This document shows, one piece after another, positions 35,601 through 47,600 of a stretch of 64,000 nucleotides of DNA; the first letter of the stretch is position 1; each line of letters begins with the position of its first letter. The stretch covers positions 365,572 through 429,571 of the forward strand of contig NMRA01000371.1 in NCBI GenBank assembly GCA_002633005.1, in the 5' to 3' direction. The DNA is from Phoronis australis (taxonomy: Eukaryota; Phoronida; Phoronidae). The notes beneath the pieces are model-generated. The model made no database searches and was not told where the DNA came from. It saw nothing but the letters and a program-made list of their open reading frames with translations. The translations under genes and the position numbers were made by a program.

Positions 35601-38600
35601 CATGTTTCAATATGCATATATTAAAAACTCAACCTGTGGACTGTTCAACTGTTTGGTTTCTAAAAGTTTATGTTGGTAGCATTTTGCTATGAAATGTGCT
35701 ATCTACCATGTTATTGAGAACACTCTGATTTGCGTATTTTATACATTTCAAATAATATTATACTTGATTTTTTTCAGTTGATTTCATCAGTGCACCATTT
35801 ATCAGGGCTAAAATCCACCTGTTTGATGGTTATGAGAATGAAGAGACTTTTTTCAATCGATCTCTCAGAGCATTTTTGGTAAGCACTACAAAAGGGTCGT
35901 TCCAGATTACACAGTGGCACTCTAATCTCGCTGTATTTACCCACAATGCCCAAAACATCTGTCATCATGCCACTGCAGTTTCACATGTTATTTGTTAATT
36001 AATGTTTGATTCTTTACAAGTTTTTCTTTGTTGCATTACTCTATTCGTCCTTCCAATGCCAATGAAGTGTTACTGCTGTGCTGCGGACTGCAACTCCAAC
36101 ATGAGAAAGTTTGACAAACTGGACAAATACCTGTGGATGCACGATGTGAAATTTTTCGCCTTCTAGACATCAATGAGAGACATGAAAATGTGCCTGATTT
36201 CCAAAACAAGGTCACGAGCTTTCTTATCTCCAGGGCAAGGAGAGTTCTATCACCGTGTAATCCATGACGGCCCTATTAAACCTTGAAATGAATTAATTTT
36301 AGGACCTTGGTTTACAGAAAACTGTTAGTTTGTTGTCCATTGTGACTATGCTCATGGAACAAAACAACACGCCGTGATATGTGCCAACTTGTACTGCCTC
36401 ATCTCAAGCAATAATGAACTACCAGTTCTGTTATCTCTAATTTTACAAAGGAAGCAATTTGAAACCAATTTCATAACTGGTAATTGGTGTAAATCGAGAT
36501 ATTTTTGTGGTGGATGGCGGGTGTAGCCTCTTCTGTTTCGTCTTGTCATTTAGAGGTTTCTTTAGAGGCCTTTTGAGGTTCTGGAAAACAAGTACAGCTG
36601 CTGTGTTAATAAAAGAAAGTGACACAAGTTTTCTACAAATAAAATTTCAGAATTTTTAGCCTCTTTAATAGATTGCAACAAATTATAAGGGTGTATTTCT
36701 GAAAAAATGCATTCGTTGAATTTGTGTGAAGAAATTTATTTGGATTATATTCTGCATTCAAAGTCGTTAACTGAAAAATAGGTATGACCACCTTCGTTAT
36801 CAAGAGTCACTTTTCTTCAAAACACTTCAACCTGTAGATGATATATGTTTGAAATCCTTTAAGTGTGAGCAAAGAAACATTAAGTGCAAGTGAGTGGACT
36901 TTGGGGTGATGTGACCATGTGTTTTACAGAAAATGCTATGCTTCTACAAATATGAAAGCATTCAAACCAAATTCTGTTGAAATTCTACAGAATTCCAGCA
37001 GTGAATTGATTTCTATGGTCTTCATGACTAACCCCAAGATTTGGGCTGCCAAAAATGAAGACTTCCTGGTTTTTGGTGACATGGCCCTTTTAAGTATTTT
37101 TGGATATGAAATGATACAAATAAATAAGACCCTTAGTCAAGGCAATCAGTTATAATCAGTAATTCAATGTTGCTTTGGCATGTCTTTACAACTGTTATCT
37201 ACTTCTGTTCCAGACTCACCATATCCTTATTAATTTGGACATAAGGTCAAAGGATGAAAGATTCCTTGACACGGATGGTGATGGGGACAAGGAAGAGGAT
37301 TTATTGGCCAAAAGAGGTCACTAGTTTGCTATTGAGAATTTTTATTTTGTTTATTTTATTTATTTTGTTTATTTTTAAATAGCAGTTTTGAGCGTGGTTG
37401 TTGTAGGCGACGTATAATTAGTAATGTTCAGCTTGTCATGATATGATTTGGACAGAATGTCTAAGTATTTTCAATTCCTGATGACCAGCTGACAGCTTCT
37501 TGAATGATCAGTAAAAATTAAGTTAATTACCAAAAACAAAACACTGTGTTTCATGTCAACGTTCCAGTATTACTCAATATCTAACTTTCTACTCACCATG
37601 TTGCTAAGAACTTACATTGAATGAGCACAAAATAGTAGGATATTGACTGCTAAACATTCAGCTAGGCATCTCTGATTCTCCACCGTGGAAATTAAGTCTT
37701 GAGCCGCCAGGGGTCATTGGGCCGCCTGTAGCATGTTAATAATTTATATTTCAACAATCAAAGATATCTTTTTATATTCTCGTCACTTGCACCAGTCTTT
37801 AGTGGGGGTGCGTCTTTAGATATTTATGTCAATGTTACCACGGCAACTGATGGGCAAACACTTTCTGTTCAGGTCTTCCCTACCTACTTCACAAAGGTAA
37901 CTACAGTGATGCGTTCACACTGCATGATGAGTCGCTTGAGGATCCTGTTGATAAGGAAGTTGTGGAACAGCTGAAGAAAGCTGGGAAAAGTGTAGAGGAT
38001 AGACTCGCTAAGGAACTGAAAACAGTTGATACTCGGAAAGAACTCAATGACTCATGGCCTAAGGTATACAAGTATCAGCCCATGTGGAAAGTCCGGAACT
38101 ATTTTGGCGAGAAGATTGCGTTTTACTTCGCCTGGTCTGGCACCTTAGTTGCGTCACTGTGGATTCCTACCCTAATTGGACTGGGTGTTTTCATCTATGG
38201 GCTGTATCAGAGGTATTAAAGAATTATCACTAGGATCTAGGTTTTCTCCAAGTCTGTGCTCATAAACTGACCTGTCATTGCTGGATATTTACTGTAAATG
38301 AAGCATTTCTTGTTTCAGTTCACTGTCTCTTGAAAACTTCATGAATTGTTTCTAATCATTCATTTGGTAAAATATCACATCTGACAGTTAAGTTCTCTAA
38401 TATCACATCTGGCAGTTCAGTGCTCTGATTTCTTAATTTTGTTGTTAAAAACTTTAATATTAGTAATCTTTGAGAATCAGTTATGTAATAAGTGGCTAAA
38501 ACAGTCAAAATTCTTTGATTTTTCTTGCATAAGATGTTTTATATTTTCACTTTTTCCACTGTCCCAAACTGAAGAGACATGTTTTACCTTAAGGAATTTT

Positions 38601-41600
38601 GAGTTACCAACTGATCATTGAACATTGTATGCAAAGACCAAGTTTGCAGTTTATTTTATTGTAACTTTCTAACTGCAGTGCTACCGAATCAGAGTTAAAG
38701 TCACAGAGTGCCAACCAGACAACCAACACTACACAGGCTGATGATTTCTTCGCCTTAGCTCAGAAGTAAATGTCCTGTTCTATTCTATGGATTTGTTAAA
38801 AATGTTTATTTTGGATTGAAAAACATAGCGTCGTGCACATATAGCCTGGACAGGCTGGTTAATGACCATAGTTATTATCATGCTCTCTAATTGGCTCGGA
38901 CAGCTGAACTTATTGGTTGGTGTTTACACACCATTTACAAATGGTAATGACCTTTCTAGTTCTGTCATGATACGAGAAGTGAATGCATCCACGGCCAGTT
39001 CTATGGATTTAATTGTTGTATAATAATGGCAATTATTGTATGAAAATTTGACGTCATTTAAGCTGTATCCTGATGTTAAATGCTAACCTTCCCTTAACAA
39101 AACTCTTATAACTTATAACTCTGTCTTTGCCAGTTGATACCAAACCTTGGTGAAAAGTCATACTGAGAAACTTTTGTCATTGAAATTAATGTAGTTTGCA
39201 AAAGGTACTTGGTGTAGTTTGGTTGCATTGAGTTTTCAATTTGCTTTCATTTCAGCGTAAAAGACGAAGTTTTTAAGATACTTGATATTGTGAAAGCAGC
39301 ATGTGACAATGAGGCTACACCCTTCTTTTCATTGGTTATGTGTTTGTGGGGTAAGTATGGTACTTACGTTGTTTATAGCTTTACTGCAGAAGCCGCCAAC
39401 TAGTTGTAGATAGACCTCACTGATCCATGGCACTGTACCGTGGCACTGTACCGTGGCACTGTACCGTGGCACTGTACCGTGGCACCGTACCGTGGTACTG
39501 TACCGTGGCACTGTACTGTGGCACCATACCGTGGCACCGTACCGTGGCACCATACCGTGTCACCGTACCGTGACAGCTATGAAAATTACTCAGGAGTGAA
39601 GGCTAGGCTAGTGAAATCACACACTTTGTTTGGAATTCATGATAATATCTTGAAGACTTGTGTGATGTACGGTACAAAATTACTCGCCAAAATTACAGTT
39701 TTTTTCATTAAGTCTAGGCTGCACACTGTTGTGAATGGCTTGCCCAAAATTTTTCAAAAAATTTAGTGTTGGTAGCTATGGTTCAGAAATTGGATTTGAC
39801 AAAGCATTGTTCTGGTACTGTATAGCGTATCATTGATGAGAAAACGTGAAAAAATTATAAAAATTTCACCTGTTTGCCATATTTTGTTGAAGTTGGTGAC
39901 ATTTTACTGTATCTAACTAAAGTTCTGAGGTAGCGTTATCAAAAGTTCCCAGGCAATGATTTGCGTTTTATTGATGCCTCTAATTTGGTGAATTACACTG
40001 AAAATAGAAGTTAGTAAAATTATCCTTCTTCAAAGACCATAAAAATTTTTCTATGCAATTGTTTTGAACTTTCGGAGAGTAGTGTCGTCTGCATAACTTA
40101 ACTATTGTTTACCACTCAAACTTTTTTGTTTCCACTAAAAGTTTTAAGTATTTATATGTTTTGCATTAACTTTTGGTAGTGAATTAAATTAAAACAGCCT
40201 ATATAAAACTGGTAAAATGTGTTCAACTGCAGTCAAACGTTTCGTCAACATGTGGCTTTGACAGTGGAATGTCGAGTTGTTTTATTCTTACTGTAACCAC
40301 TAGAACTAATAATTGTTTTTACCTCCTTTTCTAGAGAGTTGTTACTTTTTGCAGTTCTATGTTTGCCCAGTGCTTAACACTCTGCATTCAATTATTTTTA
40401 TGTTAGTAATCAATGACTATGTCTCCAGGAACTATTTACTTGGAAGTGTGGAAACGTAAGAGTGCTACCCTGGCCTACGAGTGGGACGTGAATGATTTTG
40501 AGGACGCTGAACCGGATCGCCCTCAGTACTTTGGCACAACCATTATGAAAGATCCTGTATCGGGAGAACTGGCGGCCTACTATCCAATCATACGGCGCTT
40601 CTTCAAATTCTGTTTTTCTTGTGTCTTTATTTTGGTCATGGTACGTAAAGATTACACTTCCATTTGAACTGAAGCTTTGAATGTTTGGTGAAAACGTGTT
40701 CTGCTGGTAAATTATTATTCCCTGTTCGATTTTTTCATTCTGGCTGAATTGAAAGCATTGAAATGTGTTGTGCAATTTTATTGAGGAACACGTTAACATA
40801 TTCATACTGATTAGTTGCTTGAATGGGTGTCAGTCAAGTATCAAACTTAAAAATCTTTGCGTCATCATGCCCGGGGTTAAAAGGTTTAGTTCATGCTGTT
40901 GTGTTCAAAAGCTTCTTATTACAACGGAGACTGCTGTTTCTTTCTTATACAATCCATTAGTGCTGTATTGCAGGCTATTACTACATTTTTTATTGTCCGT
41001 TTTATAAATAGCCAAAAAGTGATGTGTGCGCACCTCAGAAATGATTTACAGGATATCCATCCATCCTGCCACCTGGTGACATTTTTTGTGATTCATCTCC
41101 TTTGATCTCTGGTTTTTTGTTCGTGTGGTTTCCCGCTATTAATAAGAAAGTCAATCTACTTGGTTGATTAGGTCTATAAATTTCAGGGGTTAGAAAATGC
41201 CAGTGTTTCTGTGCGTTCCTCATTAACTTTCCGCCTGATACATTCTTCGTTGATTGAATGTTCATAGCTGGTGCCGTTATGTTGTATTGAAATAATAATT
41301 GCATTTCGGTGCCCTAATTTTTTCTCAAGAGCCTAGCTTTCGAGCCCATCTAGGGCGCTTCGTTTAGGCAATGAGAGTGATCTCCGGGTCTCGCGATCAC
41401 CTGTGCTCAGCACTTGGCAGTTGACGTCTAACTCCACCTGGTGGCTGTCATGAAGATCCCATCAATGTTTTGATGAAGAACCCAAAATGAGCTTGAAAGC
41501 TACAGCTCTTGGGGTAACAACTAGACTGCTGAAAGATAACTAGTATTTGGATACATTCTTGTTACAGATACTGGTATTTGGATACATTCTTGTTACAGAT

Positions 41601-44600
41601 ACTGGTATTTGGATACATTCTTGTTACAGATACTGGTAGTCTTCATTAGTGTAGGTGGCGTCATAGTCTACCGTGTCATCATGAGTGTGGACTACTGTGG
41701 AAAGATGTCCTCCATTGAATGTCTTCTCGTCACTACCATAGCCTCTTCACTACTCAATGCCATATCTATATTTATACTGGGGAAAATCTATGAAATTCTG
41801 GCTTATAAACTTACTGATTGGGGTATGTATAGCTCAGCTGTCAGAACCTGGCACATATTTTGCTCAAGTATTTCATTTATTTTCACAGTTATAGCACATT
41901 GCACGCATCCGTGCGCGGCTTTCACTTTGCGTCAGAGTTCTCGGTATTCACTCGTTCTCATCTACCACCATTGTGACTTGAGTTCAGAGAGACATGAGAC
42001 ATGCTAGTGCATACTAAACTGTAGCCAGAATTTGAAGCCAAGACAAGTGAAAGTGGAAAGCTGAAACTGGCTTTTTTAATTATTATACATTTTTGGAGAC
42101 TAGTTCAAATGGTTTGACTTGTATTGGCATCAAAAATGTTACACTGTTTTTGCTTTATTCTGCTTTGTTTGATGGCCACCAGGAGGCACATTACCCCATT
42201 GCTTTGTTTGATGGCCACCAGGAGGCACCCCATTGCGTTTCCATTGATGCTTATGAAAGGTTTTCGTGTCGGATTTTCAATTCTGTTACGATATTACCTT
42301 GCATGTTTCAGAAAACCACAGAACACAGACTGACTATGACGATGCCTTGATTATCAAGCTGTTTGCCTTCCAATTTGCTAACAACTATTCTTCTTTGTTC
42401 TACATTGCCTTTCTCAGAGGGGTAAGTCTTTCTGTCTGTTTTGTGTCTTACATCCTTCTCATGAAAGACTGCAAGTGAGCAAAAAGAAATCAAAAACAAA
42501 CAGCAAAACCGGAGCAGATGTTTTTCACACTAGTATGTCATGCCTGAGTTTATTGCAGCAACTTGAAACAATGTTGGTCTTGGCAATAGTCTGAGAATTT
42601 GATTTTATAAGTTTTGAGTTGGGGTAGGTGGTATTTTGGTGGCAGCCAGGGATGAAGTAGTGGTTTTAGGGAGGTGTTTTTCTTCATTCAAAAAACCCTC
42701 ATGTGAAAACATTTCTGCCACAAACCTAATGCAATGTCATAATGACTACTTGGAGTAGCATATCACAAGTCCATCTCTCTATTTCACTAAAAGTGTTCGA
42801 ATAAAGCCTCAGATGTATAAACTAAACTTTTTTTATTTAATCCACTGTTTTGCGTAATGATCAGATTCAAGATATGTTGGGCGTGACAAAGTCATACTTG
42901 AATGCTTCTATAACCAAGATTTGTCATCATACTGTTTTTGAAATCCAACATTTGCTGTCAACATATGAAGTTTACAAAACAGCAACCTCTTTATTGAGGC
43001 ACCCCAGTTTTTACCAAAATACATTTTCTCCAACAGAGTTTCACATAAATTTTGAATTCAAGGTGGTGCCTGCATGTGACTGCAATTTTGTATTTTTCAT
43101 GTGACTTAGGGAGTCTTAATGGATTGAATAAACAGCTTTTGACTTTTCTATAAATCTTCTGCCGAATGAATGGTACTATAGTGTACTATAATGTTAACTT
43201 TTCATTTTCCAATTACCACTTACAATTTTCTAGATATACGATATTTACCGATGACTGCTCATTTTAATGACTCCTTTTGCCGCTTTGTTGTTGTTTTATG
43301 AACAACTAACTGTACAAGGCTTTGTATTTAATCATTTTCAACTTCATCATCATCGTCATCCAAATTATCATTTTTCATTAATATCTTCAGTTAATTAAAT
43401 ATCAAGTGTCATTTCTCATGGTTCTTTCATTAATTGCTGAGTAGCAAGAGTGGATATTAGTGAAATCTGTGATAACAACATTTTAGTTTTAGTCCCTGAA
43501 GACTATATGGATCCTGTCACGGCCATATTGTGAGATAGGGCTATATGTCCCTGTCTGAAATTTCACTTACTGGCACAATACCTTTGAAGCATCAAGTATT
43601 TCCACAATTTCCATCAGGAATACCGGTCCTTCAAAATTAGGATTACCCTTAAATGTGGAAGGTCTAATCCACATCCTGGGCAAAATTGTGAATGTAACAA
43701 TATGAGTATTTTAGATTTATCAGCTGTCATCCCTGTGTATAGTTAGTTTGAGCAACCAGTTGAATTACTCTTCTCAATGTGAAAGCTGTTGTACTGCTGA
43801 GATACTTCTGTTGGCTGGAAGTGCATTAACTCTTCTGACTAGGGTCATGTTTTGAGCTAAAAACTCTCCTTATATATTTGTGTGATTAGAATTCCCCTTT
43901 AATCTAATCTGTGATAGGTGAGGATTAGGAATTCCAATCTCTTGAAGCACGTTTCCATTCAGAACTGAGAAGCGTCCCTCTGGAACTATATCTCCCACCT
44001 CATTTGTTTGAAAAATATTGTTCTAGAGCTCTTAAAAATTGACTAATTTGGACTTGACGTTTCAGAATGTTGGAGCTCAAGGTATACTTGGCTTGGGTCC
44101 TCAGTATGCTGATAACTGTGGCACTGACAACAACTGTATGGCCATGTTGTCCTTTCAAGTACTCATTCTCATGATTGTCAAGCCATTCCCCAAACTATTG
44201 AAAGATATTCTGTTGCCGTAAGTCTGATATTGTTTCAGGGCTTGGAATTTTCCGCGGAAACGCGGATTTCCGCTTTTTTCAAATGTTTTGTCCGCGTATT
44301 TTATAATATTTCCGCGTAAAAAAAATCGGATTTGATATAAAATTTCCGCGGCACATTCCTTTCTTACCGCGGCGTTGCAGACGACGTTCACCTCGAAAAG
44401 CGGATGTTGCTCTTTATGTTTCGGAGGAATGTAAATTGTCAACATTGCCGGGGCATCTGGGACAGCGTGGTGGGATTGTCAATGGCGTCTCGTGTTATTG
44501 TTAAGCACGGCGACTAATACATGTGTGGGTTGGGAGTGGACGGGCGAGCTAAAAGGACGCAGACGCATGCTACTGATGGTGGTAACGTTTTTTTTTTAGT

Positions 44601-47600
44601 CCTGATTTTTGTCGGGGAAAGGTTCACACTGACCATTTCAAGGCTGGTTAGTGGGCATGATTTGGGCGGTACAAATTTCAAAGTTTCCGCGTTTTTTGTC
44701 ATTAGTCATTCCAAGCCCTGTTGTTTAAATTCACTGCTGTGCTTTCAAAAAGGGATATTATGTGTTATTAGTTGTTAATAGTGGCAATGTCTCAAAAGAA
44801 TTCTTCATTTTTGATTGAATAATTTATGCGATTACCAAAACTGGACAAATGAACTCTATTTTCAGTTCAGTGTTTTTCGTCATGTACGAAAAAGCATTTT
44901 GTTTGCAAATTTAAGAATGGCCTTTTACTTTCTGAATTTGTTCCTTTGTGGTTTGAAACTTGACACACTCTAGCTTTAGCTATTGAGGTGGACTCAATGT
45001 TTATACAGTTTACGTTATCCAGGTTGCTTGTGCCTTTATTCCTTAATTTTCATTTACCAATTGACTGTATCATGAAGTTACCTGTGTGTACATTTTATAG
45101 ATTTATAAAGTTACCTGTGTGTACATTTTATAGATTTATAAAGTTACCTGTGTGTACATTTTATAGATTTATAAAGAAGTGTATCAGGAACAGGAAGTGT
45201 TGTAAGACGACTCAAGTAAACCCCGAGTTGGAAAAGTCTTGCACTGTGACTGTGAATGACTATCTGGATAGAGAGAGACTCAAGCCGGTGCTAGGAGACT
45301 TCACACTGTGGGAGTATACAGAGAAAGTTATACAGTACGGCTATCTCATGGTATGTGATGCAGGGTATTATGCATTTATAATTGCTCTCAGAATCTCATT
45401 GCTAAAAATCTATCATCCGTATGATTGGTCGAGTTAATCATGGCATGAAACGGAAAAGGGGATAGAGCCTTTGAAAACTACCCAGCCAAACGTCTGTAAA
45501 TCAATAGTTTGTATGTCTATATTCTAAATGCATCATTACTGATCTAATTGTGCTATGATGTTGCACAAACTATGACCATGTGACAGTACCAAAAAGTAAA
45601 CACACTTTTCAGTTGAAAATCATGTCAATCTCACACTGGTCACCGCTGCCCATAACAAGTCATGACCTGACTCACTCGGATGAGGCAAACGTGCTTGCAC
45701 ATCTCTTTTTTCTCATTTTCATGACTTAAAATTCTCTTTTGTATTGTAGTCCAATGATTGTGTAGCACCCTAGTGTACTCATTGTTATTGTAATGATTGT
45801 GTTGCACCCTAATGTACTCATTGTTATTGTAATGATTGTGTAGCACCCTAATGTACTCATTGTTATTGTAATGATTGTGTAGCACCCTAATGTACTCATT
45901 GTTATTGTAATGATTGTGTAGCACCCTAATGTACTCATTGTTATTGTAATGATTGTGTAGCACCCTAATGTACTCATTGTTATTGTAATGATTGTGTAGC
46001 ACCCTAATGTACTCATTGTTATTGTAATGATTGTGTAGCACCCTAATGTACTCATTGTTATTGTAATGATTGTGTAGCACACTAATGTACTCATTGTTAT
46101 TGTAATGATTGTGTAGCACACTAATGTACTCATTGTTATTGTAATGATTGTGTANGAGGCACCCCATTGCTTTGTATGATGGCCACCAGGAGGCACCCCA
46201 TTGCTTTGTATGATGGCCACCAGGAGGCACCCCATTGCTTTGTATGATGGCCACCAGGAGGCACCCCATTGCTTTGTATGATGGCCACCAGGAGGCACCC
46301 CATTGCTTTGTATGATGGCCACCAGGAGGCACCCCATTGCTTTGTATGATGGCCACCAGGAGGCACCCCATTGCTTTGTATGATGGCCACCAGGAGGCAC
46401 CCCATTGCTTTGTATGATGGCCACCAGGAGGCACCCCATTGCTTTGTATGATGGCCACCAGGAGGCACCCCATTGCTTTGTATGATGGCCACCAGGAGGC
46501 ACCCCATTGCTTTGTATGATGGCCACCAGGAGGCACCCCATTGCTTTGTATGATGGCCACCAGGAGGCACCCCATTGCTTTGTATGATGGCCACCAGGAG
46601 GCACCCCATTGCTTTGTATGATGGCCACCAGGAGGCACCCCATTGCTTTGTATGATGGCCACCAGGAGGCACCCCATTGCTTTGTATGATGGCCACCAGG
46701 AGGCACCCCATTGCTTTGTATGATGGCCACCAGGAGGCACCCCATTGCTTTGTATGATGGCCACCAGGAGGCACCCCATTGCTTTGTATGATGGCCACCA
46801 GGAGGCACCCCATTGCTTTGTATGATGGCCACCAGGAGGCACCCCATTGCTTTGTATGATGGCCACCAGGAGGCACCCCATTGCTTTGTATGATGGCCAC
46901 CAGGAGGCACCCCATTGCTTTGTATGATGGCCACCAGGAGGCACCCCATTGCTTTGTATGATGGCCACCAGGAGGCACCCCATTGCTTTGTATGATGGCC
47001 ACCAGGAGGCACCCCATTGCTTTGTATGATGGCCACCAGGAGGCACCCCATTGCTTTGTATGATGGCCACCAGGAGGCACCCCATTGCTTTGTATGATGG
47101 CCACCAGGAGGCACCCCATTGCTTTGTATGATGGCCACCAGGAGGCACCCCATTGCTTTGTATGATGGCCACCAGGAGGCACCCCATTGCTTTGTATGAT
47201 GGCCACCAGGAGGCACCCCATTGCTTTGTATGATGGCCACCAGGAGGCACCCCATTGCTTTGTATGATGGCCACCAGGAGGCACCCCATTGCTTTGTATG
47301 ATGGCCACCAGGAGGCACCCCATTGCTTTGTATGATGGCCACCAGGAGGCACCCCCATTGCTTTGTATGATGGCCACCAGGAGGCACCCCATTGCGTTTC
47401 CATTGATGCTTATGAAAGGTTTTCGTGTCGGATTTTCAATTCTGTTATGATATTACGTTGCATGTTTCAGAAAACCACAGAACACAGACTGACTATGACG
47501 ATGCCTTGATTATCAAGCTGTTTGCATTCCAATTTGCTAACAACTATTCTTCCTTGTTCTACATTGCCTTTCTGAGAGGGGTAAGTCTTTCTGTCTGTTT

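Larger units (their letters stand above)
42175..46154. repeat. Anoctamin exon 10-12 block, copy A
   Basis: It contains exons 42312-42421, 44066-44217 and 45167-45350 and matches 47370-50478 throughout introns and exons. Exonic differences from copy B are synonymous. It has a short 34-bp array, a long 39-bp array, an extra 485-bp insertion and three rather than one copies of the 33-bp acceptor repeat. It ends at the N at 46155. Confidence 0.93.

Noticed and set aside
39440-39766. 108-codon + strand frame beginning in the 13-bp repeat
   Set aside because: The first half is minisatellite and the rest is intron without similarity to anything I recognise.
45640-47403. Very long - strand open frames (up to 587 codons)
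   Set aside because: They are cyclic translations of the 34-bp and 39-bp minisatellites and cross an N. The 34-bp unit lacks stops in this direction, so open length carries no coding meaning.
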